Source: Verrucomicrobiota bacterium (GTDB lineage Bacteria; Verrucomicrobiota; Verrucomicrobiia; Opitutales; Opitutaceae). From it: DNA of 64,000 nucleotides. Shown here one piece after another: positions 34,151-44,600 of this stretch; the stretch's first letter is position 1; every line of letters starts with the position of its first letter. Under the pieces are notes generated by a model, which saw only the letters and a program-made list of their open reading frames with translations, was not told the origin of the DNA and made no database searches. The DNA lies in assembly GCA_016222805.1 (NCBI GenBank), contig JACRQG010000024.1, positions 32,001-96,000 of the forward strand, in the 5' to 3' direction. Made by a program: the position numbers and the translations under genes.

Positions 34151-37100
34151 ATGCGCCCTGCCCGGTTGTTTCGCCGCTCCCTCGCCTTCTTCCTGCTCCT
34201 CGCCTCGTTGCTGTCCGGATGGCTCTCCTCGGCCCGGGCCCAGCCGGCTACGGGCACCATCGAAGGCCGCGTGTTCAATCCCGCCACCGGCACCTACCTC
34301 GAGCGCGTGCAACTCACCGTGGAGGGCACGGCGCTGGAAGCGTTCTCCGATGAAGACGGCAACTATCGGTTGACCGCGGTGCCGGCGGGAACGGCCCGGC
34401 TGCGCGCCTTTCGTACCGGCCTGCCGCCGAGTGTCACCTCGGTCGTCGTGCCGGCCGGAGGGAGCGTCACGCACGCGATCCAGATGGGATCCTACGAGAA
34501 GGCGGCACCCGGCGACGCCGTGGTGAAGCTCGACAGCTTCGTCGTGTCCTCGCGGAGCATGGACGGGGCCGCGGTGGCGATCCACGAGCAGCGGTTCGCC
34601 TCGGAGATGAAGACGGTGGTCGCCGCGGACGAGTTTGGCCAGGTCGCCGAGGCCAACGCCGCGGAGATGATCAAGTTCCTCCCGGGAGTGGCGATCGAGT
34701 ACGGCGGCGGGAATGCGCGCAACGTGATGATCAACGGGGCGCCGAGCGGCAACGTACCCGTGACCGTGGCGGGTTTCGATCTTGCGAGCGCGGGCACCGG
34801 CGGCATGGGGCGGGCCGTCGCGCTCGACATGGTGTCGATCAACAACGTTTCCCGCGTCGAGGTGGTGCAGTCAGCGACGCCGGACTCGCCGGGCAACGCC
34901 CTTTCCGGCTCGGTGAACATGGTCCCGCGGAGCGCCTTCGAGCGGGGCCGGGCGGAGATGCAGGGCAGCGTTTTCCTGATGATGCGCGACAGTGAGCGGG
35001 ACATTCGCAAGACCCCGGGGCCCACCCACGAAGCCCGGCGCAAGGTCAACCCTGGTTTCGATTTCGCCTACACCGTCCCCGTGAACAAGCGGTTCGGATT
35101 CACGATCTCGGCCAACCACGCGAAGCAATACTCGCCGCAGGATTGGGTCGAGTTGACCTGGCGCGGGACGACCGGGGCGATCGACGCCAATTACGCCCCG
35201 ACCACGCCGGACAAGCCGTACCTCACCAACTTCTCCTTCCGCGACGACACCAAGGAGACCGGCCGCACCTCGCTGGGCGCGAGCGCGGATTTCAAGTTGG
35301 GGCACTACGATCGCGTGTCGGTGGCGTTTCAGACCACGCAGAACTACGTCGATTTCTTCGCGCGCCAGTTCAACTTCAACATCCAGCGCGCGACAACCGG
35401 TGAGTTCGGCCCGACGTTCACCCACGGCAACACCGGCGCCACGGGCACCGCCTCCTTCGGGAACATCCAGGTCACCAACAACGCCATCAACCGGACGAAC
35501 CGCACCGCGATGCCGACGTTCACGTGGCGGCACGAGGGACCGACCTGGCGGTTCGAGGGCGGCGTGGGCTATTCGCGGGCGACCAACCGGGATCGCGACA
35601 CCGACTTCGGATTCTTCCAGGGTGCCACCGCGACCCGCGGGCGGCTGCGGATCAACTTCGACAACATCAATTACCTCCGGCCCGGCGAAATCACGGTGCG
35701 TGACGACAACACCGGCGCCCTGCTCGATCCGTACCGCCTCGACAACAAGGCCCTGACCAGCGCCGCGTCCAATCCGCGCGACTGGAGCGACGTCCGCCGC
35801 AGTGCGTTCCTGAATGGCAGCCGCGAATTCGCCGGGCGGGTGCCGGTCGTGCTCAAGGCGGGTGTGGACGTGCGGGTGGCCGAGCGCGACGCGCGGGGCG
35901 GCACGATCAACTACACCTACGTGGGACCGGACGGCGTCCCGGCGCCGACGCCCAACACGCCCGTGGGCAACGACAACAGCGCCGGGCCCTTCCTCGATGC
36001 CGAGTTTTCCACGCGCACGCCGGCCTTCGGATTCCCGAAAGTCGATTGGCTGAGCGCCGCGAAGATCTACCGCGCCTACGCCGCCACGCCCGGCCAGTTC
36101 ACGACCAACGCCGTCGACACCTACAACAACTTTACCAACACCTCCAAGCACGCCGAGGAGCGCATCTCCTCCGCCTACCTGCGAGGGGATGTGTCGTGGC
36201 TCGAGCGGCGGCTGAAGATCACCACGGGGGTCCGCGCCGAGCAGACCAACATCGACGCCGAGGGGCCGCTCAACGATCCCACCGGCAACAACCAGAAGAA
36301 CGCCAGCGGACGGCCGATCCCCAACACGACCCTGTTCCCGACGGGCTCGCTCGACGCGCGCAAACTCATCCTGCGGGATCGCGGCCTCCGGACCGAGAAG
36401 GAGTACCTGCGGTGGTTCCCGAGCCTCAACGCCAACTACGCTGTACGGGAAAACCTGATCCTGCGCGGCGCCTACTACTGGTCGATCGGACGCCCGGACT
36501 TCAACCAGTATGCCAGCGGCGTGACGCTGCCGGATCTTACCGTCACGCCCGATCCCAACACCGCGACCGGCCGCATCACGGTCAACAACGTGGGCATCAA
36601 GCCGTGGAAGGCGGAGACAATCAAGGTGCGCGCCGAGTACTATTTCGAACGCGTCGGCCAGGTTTCGATCGGGGCGTTTCGTCGCAGCTACACGAGCTTC
36701 TGGCAGACCCAGCGCCTGGTCCCGACGCCGGAGTTCCTCGAGAACTACGGCATCGATCCCGCCACCTACGGCGGGTACGAGTTCTTCACCCAGGCCAACC
36801 AGCCGGGCACCTACACCCTGAACGGGACGGAGTTCGATTACCGGCAGGCGCTCACCTTCCTTCCGCCGTGGGCGCGCGGGGTGCAGGTCTTCGCCAACGC
36901 CTCATTGATTCACGAGTCCGGGGCAGTGCTGGGCAGTTCGGCCTTCGCCGGCTTTGTCCCGAAGATCTTCAACTGGGGTGTGAGCCTGACGCGGCCGAAG
37001 TTCAACGTGCGCGTGCATTGGAACTATCGCGGCCGGCAGCGCCTCAACGCGATCACCAACGCCGGCACGGAGCCCGGCGCCTACCGCTACGCCACGGAGC

Positions 37101-37291
37101 GCCTCTACGTGGACGTGCTCGGAGAGTACAAACTCGGCCGGCGCCTTGCGTTGTTCATGAACCTCCGCAATCTCAATGACGCGACCGAGGATTTCGAGTC
37201 CTACGGACCGAACACGCCCGGCTACGCCCGCCTGCGCAATGTCACCGACTTCCACTCGCTCTGGACCTTCGGCGTGAAGGGCAGCTACTGA
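34151..37291 (+). CDS. TonB-dependent receptor with carboxypeptidase-like N-terminal domain
   Basis: A 1046-residue outer-membrane receptor. The signal peptide is SLAFFLLLASLLSGWLSSARA. A carboxypeptidase-regulatory-like domain follows (GTIEGRVFNPATGTYLERV), then a TonB-box-like VVKLDSFVVSS, a plug domain (EMIKFLPGVAIEYGGG, VEVVQSATPDSPGNALSG) and a 22-strand-type barrel. The C-terminal strand ends LWTFGVKGSY, where an aromatic end is expected. It imports large substrates, perhaps glycans or siderophores; the ligand is unknown. It is paralogous to the receptor at 41698-45237. The 206 bp upstream show no clear promoter. Confidence 0.92.
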   Translation: MRPARLFRRSLAFFLLLASLLSGWLSSARAQPATGTIEGRVFNPATGTYLERVQLTVEGTALEAFSDEDGNYRLTAVPAGTARLRAFRTGLPPSVTSVVVPAGGSVTHAIQMGSYEKAAPGDAVVKLDSFVVSSRSMDGAAVAIHEQRFASEMKTVVAADEFGQVAEANAAEMIKFLPGVAIEYGGGNARNVMINGAPSGNVPVTVAGFDLASAGTGGMGRAVALDMVSINNVSRVEVVQSATPDSPGNALSGSVNMVPRSAFERGRAEMQGSVFLMMRDSERDIRKTPGPTHEARRKVNPGFDFAYTVPVNKRFGFTISANHAKQYSPQDWVELTWRGTTGAIDANYAPTTPDKPYLTNFSFRDDTKETGRTSLGASADFKLGHYDRVSVAFQTTQNYVDFFARQFNFNIQRATTGEFGPTFTHGNTGATGTASFGNIQVTNNAINRTNRTAMPTFTWRHEGPTWRFEGGVGYSRATNRDRDTDFGFFQGATATRGRLRINFDNINYLRPGEITVRDDNTGALLDPYRLDNKALTSAASNPRDWSDVRRSAFLNGSREFAGRVPVVLKAGVDVRVAERDARGGTINYTYVGPDGVPAPTPNTPVGNDNSAGPFLDAEFSTRTPAFGFPKVDWLSAAKIYRAYAATPGQFTTNAVDTYNNFTNTSKHAEERISSAYLRGDVSWLERRLKITTGVRAEQTNIDAEGPLNDPTGNNQKNASGRPIPNTTLFPTGSLDARKLILRDRGLRTEKEYLRWFPSLNANYAVRENLILRGAYYWSIGRPDFNQYASGVTLPDLTVTPDPNTATGRITVNNVGIKPWKAETIKVRAEYYFERVGQVSIGAFRRSYTSFWQTQRLVPTPEFLENYGIDPATYGGYEFFTQANQPGTYTLNGTEFDYRQALTFLPPWARGVQVFANASLIHESGAVLGSSAFAGFVPKIFNWGVSLTRPKFNVRVHWNYRGRQRLNAITNAGTEPGAYRYATERLYVDVLGEYKLGRRLALFMNLRNLNDATEDFESYGPNTPGYARLRNVTDFHSLWTFGVKGSY

Positions 37292-37406
37292 GGCTGCCTT
37301 GGTAGGTCAGTGTAGGCGGGGCGAACTCGACCCGCACCCATCGTCTCAGCGCCGACAACGCGCGGTTCGACACCGCGAGCAAACGCGAAACAGGGACAAG
37401 ATAAAG

Positions 37407-37425
37407 CCGGCCTCGCTGAGGCCGG
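37407..37425. repeat. Palindromic core repeat (GAGGCCGG type)
   Basis: CCGGCCTC and GAGGCCGG flank GCT in a perfect 8-bp-arm palindrome. Apart from its middle base it is identical to the core at 50553-50571. It lies just after the TonB receptor gene, in a gap with no other confident signal apart from a nearby TGTAGGCGGGG start at about 37311. Confidence 0.55.
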
Positions 37426-37469
37426 CCCGGAGCATGAGATCGAACCTGCCATCCAAGGGCGGCGCCCGC

Positions 37470-37661
37470 TCACAGCAGCCGGCGGGAGATGAGTTGATCC
37501 CAGAACTCCACCAACTCCACCTCTTCGTCCGGATGCCGGTGCACCGCGTGGAAGAAGTGAGGCTCGAGATGGCCAGGGATGTCACGTCCTTGCGCAGCCG
37601 CGGCTTCGGCCAGCGCCTGCATTTCCTGACGAAATCGATGCCACTCTCCGTCTGTCATCAT
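37470..37661 (-). CDS. Small hypothetical protein (63 aa)
   Basis: A 63-residue frame reading MMTDGEWHRFRQEMQALAEAAA and ending VELVEFWDQLISRRLL. It is charged, helical and coding-like. The frame stays open upstream with plausible protein sequence (RAKLSIPFRVWLPAT) but without an ATG, GTG or TTG close by, so the start is uncertain and the gene may be truncated. It lies in the gap between the TonB receptor and the FG-GAP protein, opposite in direction to both. The AT-rich segment at about 37720-37760 could carry its promoter or one for the FG-GAP gene. I recognise no family. Confidence 0.5.
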   Translation of the reverse strand: MMTDGEWHRFRQEMQALAEAAAAQGRDIPGHLEPHFFHAVHRHPDEEVELVEFWDQLISRRLL

Positions 37662-37895
37662 CGTTGCGGGAAGCCAGACGCGAAAAGGAATGGAAAGTTT
37701 TGCCCTGACGATGGTGTCAGGATCGTAAGTAGCTAAAAAATAGGATATAAGGGAACATTTTCGCGTCCGAGGCTCGCTCGGCGGGTTGCGACGACTGCGA
37801 TCGCGGGACCGCACTCGCGCGGTGCAGACGCGGGTGCCGTGGGGATCACCCACCGGTGGCTTGACCACCGGCACCTGGCGCGAACAGGTTCCGGC

Positions 37896-39881
37896 ATGAC
37901 CCCGAAAGCCCTACCCCTCGTGGTCGCCGGCCTGCTTGCCCACAGCCTCTGCGCCGCCGACCGCACCCTGCACACCTTCAAGAAACAGCACCTCGAACAA
38001 TATTACTGGAGCGAGGGCGCGATGCTCGGCGACCTCAACCGGGACGGAAAACCAGACGCGATCTACGGGCCCTACTGGTGGGAGGGCCCGGACTTCACGC
38101 GGCGGCATGAGATCTACCCGCCGGCGCGCACCACGACAGTGAAGGAGGCGGACGGCACCGAGCGGACCTTTCCCGGTTACGAAGGCGGTTTCGGAAAGAA
38201 GAACGCGTACTCGACGGACAACTTCTTCGCGTTCGTCCACGACTTCAACGGCGACGGTTGGAACGATGTGCTCACCTACGGGCTGCCGCATACGCCGGCC
38301 TACCTGTACCTGAATCCGGCCGGTCGCGAGCAGCACTGGGAGCGGCATCAGGTGCTCGACGAGGTCGACAACGAGTCCCCGACCTTTGCCGACCTGAACG
38401 GCGACGGGAAACCCGAGATCCTCTGCGTGAACGGGGGCAACTTCGGATATGCCTCGCCCGACTGGTCCAACCCCGGCGCGAAGTGGAAATTCACGCCGAT
38501 TTCAGCCGGCGGAAACTGGCAGCGCTACACGCATGGGCTGGGGGTGGGCGACATCAACGGCGACGGCCGGCTCGACGTTTTGTTCAAGGACGGCTGGTTC
38601 GAGCAGCCGGCCTCACTGGCGGGCAACCCCGCCTGGAAGCTGCACAAGGTCTTCTTCGCCCCGGCGAGCGCGCAGATGTACGCCTACGATGTGAACGGCG
38701 ACGGCCGCGCGGACGTGATCACGGCGCTCGCCGCCCATGGCTTCGGCTTCGCGTGGTACGAGCAATTGGCGGAGAAGGACGCGGAAGGATCGCCGCAGTT
38801 CAAACCGTACATCTTCATGAACCGCGAACCGGCCGAAAACCGATACGGGGTGGTGTTTTCCGAGATTCACGCGGTGGAGCTCGTCGACGTCGACGGCGAC
38901 GGGTTGAAGGACATCGTGACCGGCAAGTGCTTCTGGGCGCACGGTCCGACCGGCGCGCCGGAGGCCAACGCCCCGGCCGTGTTGTACTGGTTCCGGCTGG
39001 AGCGAGGACCGGGCGGCAAGGTCGATTGGGTGCCGCACCTCATCGACGACAACTCGGGCGTGGGCCGCCAGGTCGGTCTTGGCGACGTCAATGGTGACGG
39101 CTGGCCCGACCTCATCATCGGCAACAAGAAGGGTGCCTTCGTCTTCACCAACCAGGCCCAGGCCGTGCCGACAGCGGAGTGGCAGAAGGCGCAGCCCAAG
39201 GTGCTTTTCCCCGATGCCGGCAAGAACGCCCTGACCGCGAAGGATGTGGTTGTGCACACCCAGCGCGCGGCCGACGTCGCGAAGGCGAAAGCGGCGGCGG
39301 TCGACAACCCGCCCTTGCCGGGCGGAGGCCTCCTGCCCCGCGGGGCAGATGGCCGGCCCTTGAACACCGATTTCGAAGCCGGCGACTTGCGCGACTGGAC
39401 GGCCAGCGGGAGTGCCTTCGCGCGCCAGCCCGTGCTCGGTGACACCGTCCTCGCCCGCCGCGGGCCGATGAAGAGCGCCCACATCGGGAAGCACTGGATC
39501 GGTACGTTTGAAAACGGGCTCGGCGACGGCGCCACGGGCACGCTGACGAGCAAGCCCTTCCGGGTGACCCACCCCTGGGCGGCCTTTGTCTTCGCCGCGG
39601 GATCCTTTGAAACCACGCGGGTCGAGTTGGTGGACGCCGCCGGCGGCCAGGTCCTCGCCAAGCTCTCCGGCGTGGATGCGCGCCGGCTCGCGAGCGGGCT
39701 GAAGAACACCGAGACGATGACCCCCGTGGTGATCGACCTGCAGGCCTGGCAGGGCCGGGAAATCAAACTGCGCCTGGTCGATGAACAGCCCGGAGAGGCC
39801 TGGGGGCACCTGAATTTCGACGATTTCCGGTTCTATGCGCAGAGGCCCGTCCTGCCCGGGGCGATTGAGATCAAGCGATAG
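37896..39881 (+). CDS. Secreted FG-GAP/VCBS beta-propeller repeat protein
   Basis: A 661-residue exported protein. The signal peptide is KALPLVVAGLLAHSLCA. At least seven FG-GAP-type calcium-binding loops follow: DLNRDGKPDA, DFNGDGWNDV, DLNGDGKPEI, DINGDGRLDV, DVNGDGRADV, DVDGDGLKDI and DVNGDGWPDL. These mark an integrin-alpha-like propeller. The C-terminal 190 residues form a second, beta-sandwich-like domain (FEAGDLRDWTASGSAF...LNFDDFRFY), possibly carbohydrate-binding. Start: ATG 37896. It is likely extracellular or surface-attached and binds or acts on polymers. The substrate is unknown. Confidence 0.87.
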   Translation: MTPKALPLVVAGLLAHSLCAADRTLHTFKKQHLEQYYWSEGAMLGDLNRDGKPDAIYGPYWWEGPDFTRRHEIYPPARTTTVKEADGTERTFPGYEGGFGKKNAYSTDNFFAFVHDFNGDGWNDVLTYGLPHTPAYLYLNPAGREQHWERHQVLDEVDNESPTFADLNGDGKPEILCVNGGNFGYASPDWSNPGAKWKFTPISAGGNWQRYTHGLGVGDINGDGRLDVLFKDGWFEQPASLAGNPAWKLHKVFFAPASAQMYAYDVNGDGRADVITALAAHGFGFAWYEQLAEKDAEGSPQFKPYIFMNREPAENRYGVVFSEIHAVELVDVDGDGLKDIVTGKCFWAHGPTGAPEANAPAVLYWFRLERGPGGKVDWVPHLIDDNSGVGRQVGLGDVNGDGWPDLIIGNKKGAFVFTNQAQAVPTAEWQKAQPKVLFPDAGKNALTAKDVVVHTQRAADVAKAKAAAVDNPPLPGGGLLPRGADGRPLNTDFEAGDLRDWTASGSAFARQPVLGDTVLARRGPMKSAHIGKHWIGTFENGLGDGATGTLTSKPFRVTHPWAAFVFAAGSFETTRVELVDAAGGQVLAKLSGVDARRLASGLKNTETMTPVVIDLQAWQGREIKLRLVDEQPGEAWGHLNFDDFRFYAQRPVLPGAIEIKR

Positions 39882-40078
39882 GCGGCGTTTGCCATGTAGG
39901 GGTTTCGGCCTGCCTTGAGGCAGCCGCGCCAAGCTGAAGTGACAGCAAAGGCGGGCCGGCGGCCAAGTCGCCGCGGTGCTCGCGCACCGCGGCGTTTCGA
40001 GTGAAACCGCGCGAGCCATGGCTAGCGCTCATGCGCCGTCCTTGCCAAGCGGGCCGTCGCGATCCTACCTCGTGACCC

Positions 40079-40621
40079 ATGCCGCCTCCCGATCCCGAGA
40101 CCAACCGCTGGTTCGCGGAGCACCTGCTGCCCCACGAACCCATGCTGCGGGCTTGGCTGGCCAGAGGGTTCGGGCCGCGGCTCGCGATCGACGATGTGGT
40201 GCAGGAGGCGTTCCTGCGGGTGCTGCAGGCCCGGGATACGGGGGAACTCCAGGCGCCCAAGGCGTTTCTCTTCGCCACGGCCCGCAACCTCGCGGTCGAC
40301 CAGCTTCGCCGGCACGCGGTCTCCCGCACGGATTCCTTAGTGGAGACCGACCTCTCAGACGTCTTGGATGACCATGCCAGCATTCCCGAGTCCGTCGCCC
40401 GCAGCCAGGAGGTCGCGCTCTTGACCGAGGCCGTCCAGACCCTGCCCGATCGCTGCCGCCAGGTGATGACCCTGCGGCTGGTATACGGGCTGTCTCAGCG
40501 GGTGATTGGCGAGAAGCTCGGCATCTCCGACCGCACGGTGGCCGCCCAACTCGCCATCGGGACCAAGAAGTGCTCGGACTATCTGTTGCGCCGGCTGGCG
40601 GTCAGGAGGCTAGTCCCGTGA
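40079..40621 (+). CDS. ECF-type RNA polymerase sigma factor
   Basis: A 180-residue sigma-70 family protein with regions 2 (IDDVVQEAFLRVLQAR and FLFATARNLAVDQLRRHA) and 4 (LPDRCRQVMTLRLVYGLSQ with an HTH at GEKLGISDRTVAAQLAIG). There are no regions 1 or 3, as in ECF factors of the FecI type. It overlaps the fecR-like gene by 4 bp. With the TonB receptor downstream this is the standard surface-signalling order: sigma factor, anti-sigma factor, receptor. It probably drives transcription of the receptor in response to an imported ligand. Start: ATG 40079. Confidence 0.92.
   Translation: MPPPDPETNRWFAEHLLPHEPMLRAWLARGFGPRLAIDDVVQEAFLRVLQARDTGELQAPKAFLFATARNLAVDQLRRHAVSRTDSLVETDLSDVLDDHASIPESVARSQEVALLTEAVQTLPDRCRQVMTLRLVYGLSQRVIGEKLGISDRTVAAQLAIGTKKCSDYLLRRLAVRRLVP
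40604..40609 (+). promoter_or_regulatory. Shine-Dalgarno AGGAGG that fixes the GTG start of fecR
   Basis: AGGAGG at 40604-40609 lies 8 nt before GTG 40618, inside the sigma factor's 3' end. It supports the GTG over the longer open frame and indicates translational coupling. Confidence 0.75.
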
Positions 40622-41652
40622 GACGCCCCGAACCACCTTCCCCTGCGGCCGAGGCCCGCTCGCAAGCCGCCGCCGACTGGCTGGTGCGGCGCGACCGCGG
40701 CCTGACGGGCGCCGAACAGGACGAATTCCTGCAGTGGCTCGCCGCCGACCCGCGCCATGGCGAATGGCTGGCATTGCATCGAGGGACGGTCGCGGATTTT
40801 TCGGCTTTGGCTGACTGGCGCCCTGAGCACAGCGAGGAACCCAATCCGGATCTCCTGGCCCCGGCGCCCCGCCGCAGCCCGTGGATCCGGTTCGGCGTGC
40901 TGGCGGCCGCGGCGGCCGTGGTTCTGGCGGTGTTCTGGGCGCACTCCACCTCTGCGCCGGAAACGGCCGGGACCCGGCAGACGGACTCCGAGTTGAAGCG
41001 TCGCATTCTCGAGGATGGTTCGACGGTGGAACTCAATCGCGGCGCGGTGGTGACGATCTCCTTCTCCGCCGGGGAGCGGCGGGCCACGCTGGTCAGCGGC
41101 GAGGCCCTGTTCGCAATCGCCAAGGATCCGCGGCGTCCGTTTGTCGTGCGGGCCGGCGGCGTCGATGTGCGCGCCGTCGGTACGGCCTTCAGTGTGCGGC
41201 TCGATTCGGGGGCGGTGGAGGTACTGGTCACCGAGGGGAGGGTGGCGGTCGCTGGGCCGGCAGAGTTGGCGGCCCCGGCGACGGTGGCGGCACCGCCCGA
41301 GGCGCCCGCTCCCACGCTGGTCGACGCTGGGCATCGCGCCACGCTTAACCTAGCCGCGGGCACCCCGCCCGAAGTTGTCCCGGTTTCGCCCCAGGCCATT
41401 GCCCGGCAGCTCAATTGGCAACCGCAGTTGCTCGACTTCTCGTCCGCGCCGCTGGCGGTAGCGGTGGCCGAGTTCAACCGTCGCAACCGCGTGCAGTTCG
41501 TGCTGGCCGACGCGGACCTTGCGGACCTGCCCATAGTCGCCTCGGTTCGTTCGGACAACGTGGAGGGCTTCGCGCGGTTTCTCGCGGCGGCGCCGGGCCT
41601 GAAGATTGAGCGACGAGGGGCGGCCGAAATCGTGGTCCGCCGGAAGCGGTAG
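40618..41652 (+). CDS. FecR-family anti-sigma/sensor protein with C-terminal STN-like domain
   Basis: A 344-residue inner-membrane regulator. The N-terminal cytoplasmic DUF4880-type part (AADWLVRRDRGLTGAEQDEFLQW) binds the sigma factor. One transmembrane helix lies near 100-118 (RFGVLAAAAAVVLAVFWA). The periplasmic FecR domain carries EDGSTVELNRGAVV and VDVRAVGTAFSVRLD. The end (LDFSSAPLAVAVAEFNRRN...APGLKIERRG) looks like an STN/secretin N-terminal-like domain, which may contact the receptor's own STN domain. It is coupled to the sigma gene by a GTG/TGA overlap. Confidence 0.88.
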   Translation: MRRPEPPSPAAEARSQAAADWLVRRDRGLTGAEQDEFLQWLAADPRHGEWLALHRGTVADFSALADWRPEHSEEPNPDLLAPAPRRSPWIRFGVLAAAAAVVLAVFWAHSTSAPETAGTRQTDSELKRRILEDGSTVELNRGAVVTISFSAGERRATLVSGEALFAIAKDPRRPFVVRAGGVDVRAVGTAFSVRLDSGAVEVLVTEGRVAVAGPAELAAPATVAAPPEAPAPTLVDAGHRATLNLAAGTPPEVVPVSPQAIARQLNWQPQLLDFSSAPLAVAVAEFNRRNRVQFVLADADLADLPIVASVRSDNVEGFARFLAAAPGLKIERRGAAEIVVRRKR

Positions 41653-41697
41653 CGGGTCACGCCGCGCCGCCTGCGAGCCGTTGACCCCCGCCGCGCC

Positions 41698-44600
41698 GTG
41701 ATTCGGCATCGCCGCGAAATTTCTCTTAGTGAAAGGTCCCTTCTCGGACGTCTAGGGGCGCTTGTCTTCTTGCCCCTCCAGTATTGCCGCACCTGGGTGC
41801 TGCTTGCCGGCTTGTCCGGCAGCCTGGGCGCGGCGACTGGCCCAGGAGAAGTGGCTTTTGATGTTCCGGCCGGCGAGGCGGCGGAAACCCTTAAACTCGC
41901 GGCGAGGCAAGGTGGGCTCGAAATCGCGTTTTTTGCCGAGACCGTGCGCGGCGTGCGCACCCCAGCTCTGCGCGGGAGCTTTGCGCCGCGCGAGGCCCTC
42001 GCGCAGCTGGTGGCTGGAACCGGACTGGAACTCGTCGACGGCGTCGACGGGAGTCCGCTTTCGTTGCGGCGCCAGGACCCGGCGGCGTCCGCCGGCCAGG
42101 CTCCCTCTCCGGGCTCGCCCGATTCCATTTCCCCTGCACCTCGCATGAAGTCACGCAACCCCCTCGCCACCCTGGGCGCCTGGTTCGCCCTGGCGCTCGC
42201 GTCCAGTCCCGCCACCTCCGCCGCCGACGGCTCCGCCCTGATTACCGGTTCCATCGAGGGCCGCGTCTTCAACCCGGCAGTCGGCAGCTACGTGAACAAC
42301 GCGCGCGTCGTCGTCGACGGCACGCGGCTCGAGACGTTCACGGATGAGTTCGGCACGTTTTCGCTGCCGCGGGTGCCGGCGGGACCGGCAACCGTCCGGG
42401 TCTTCTACACCGGCTTTGCCGCCGAAACCCAGGCGGTGCGGGTCGAGGCGGGCCGGCGAGCCGAGGTCAATTTCAACCTTCGTGCCGGCAAGGAACCCGA
42501 TACGGTGCTGCTCGATGCCTTCACCGTGGCGGCGACGCGCGACATGGCGGCGTCCGACATTGCCGTGAACGAGCAGCGTTACTTTTCGGGCATCAAGAAC
42601 GTGGTGGCGGCGGACTCCTTCGGGGACATCGCCGAGGGCAATGTCGGCGAGTTCGCCAAGTTCCTTCCCGGGGTGACGCTCAACCGCGATGGTTCTGACG
42701 GACGCAGCATCGCTCTGGGCGGCGTGCCAGCCTCGGGCACCCCGATCATGGTCGATGGCAACAGCCTGGCGAGCGCCGCCTCTTCGAGCGGCAGCCGGAC
42801 GGTGGAACTGGAGCAGATCTCCATCACCAGCATGTCCCGGGTGGAGATCACCCGGTCGCAGAACCCGGACTCCCCGGCCAATGCGATTGGCGGCTCGGTG
42901 AATCTGGTGAGTCGGAGTGCCTTCGAGCGCGCCAAGCCGCTCTATTCGGTCAAAACCTACCTTTCGTTCAAGGGAGGCGACTTCGAACTCAAGAAGGTGC
43001 CCAGCCCGTTTGCGAACCGCGCCTATCCCTTCGAACCCAACGTCGAGGTGAGCGCCGTCGTGCCGCTGACCCGCAATTTCGGCATCACGGCGAGCGGGCT
43101 GATCACGCGGGCCCTGGCCAATGGGCAGGGATCGTTGATGACCTGGGTGCCGAACGGAGCGGGCCAGTCGGCGAACTTCCCCGCCACCACGATCGACCAG
43201 CCCTATCTGGTGCGCTACCGGCTGCAGGAACGCCCGAAGATCAGTGTGCGCGAGTCGGCGTCCATCGGGGCCGACTGGCGCCTCTCTGACGCGGGCGTCC
43301 TGTCCTTTGGTTTCCAGTACGCGTACTTCAACGCGGAGTTTTGGGTGCGGCAGCTGAACTTCGACGTCGGGCGGGTGGCTTCGTTCGGACCGGATTTCAC
43401 CCAGGGGGCGGCGGGCGCCGGCTTCGCGCAGATCATCTATGATGCCCGGCAGAAGGACGGTACGACCTACATGCCCAGCCTGCGCTACCGGCACAACGGG
43501 CCGATCTGGCAGTGGCAGATCAACACGGCGTATTCCCGCGCGTCGAACCACTATCGCAACGTCGACAAGGGGTACTTCCAGACGAACAACGCCTACTTCC
43601 GCAACCTCACCCTCCGGTTCGAACAGATGAACTTCGATCATCCCGGGGTGGTGTCGGCGAAGGACAGCGCGGGCCGGGACGTGGATCCGTACGCGCTCGC
43701 CAACTATCGGCTCGAGGGCCTGCAGGGCTCCCGCATCGACGGCTACGACATCGTGCGCAGCCTGTCCTTCCACGTGAAGCGCGATTTCCTCGGCCGCCTG
43801 CCGCTCACCGCCAAGGTGGGGATGGATGTGCGTTCACAGCACCGCGATCTCTGGCGCGACACCTACGACACCACCTTCGTCGGCGCGGATCGGACGGCGC
43901 AGTCGGCGGACGACCGTGCCGACCAGTGGTTCGATCCCGTGTATTCGAGCCGCGACCTGTTGTTCGGCACCCGGATGCAGTGGATGGATCCGAGCAAAAT
44001 TGTGGATACTTTCCGGGCCAATCCCGCCTACTTCAACCACACGGAAACCAATGCGGTGAATTACTACCGCAGTGTGGTCAACGGCTCCCAGGTGGTGACT
44101 GAGACCATCACGGCCCCGTACCTTCGGCTCGACACCAAACTCCTCGACGGACGCGTGCAGTTGACCGGCGGGCTGCGATACGAGCGCACCGACGACGCCG
44201 GCGACGGGCCTCTGGTGGATCCCGTGCGGATCTATCAGCGCAACGCGGCCGGGCAGATTGTTCGCGATGCGGCCGGGCGCCCGGTCGTGGTTGCGGCCCT
44301 GAACACGCTCGCCGGCACCAAGCTCGCCTATCTGGAACGGGCGTCGCACACCGAGAAGAGCTACGGCAACTTCTTCCCCAGCCTCAACGGCACGCTGCAG
44401 ATCCGCGACAACCTGCTCGCCCGTGCCTCCTACGCCCGATCGATCAGCCGCCCGGAATTCACCAACATCCTGCCGTCGGCCAGCCTGCCGGATCCCGAGG
44501 GCACCGGTCGCACCATCACGCTCAGCAACCCGGCGCTCAAGCCCTGGACGGCGGACAGCTACGGCGTGGCGCTGGAGTATTATTTCGCCGAGCGCTCGGG

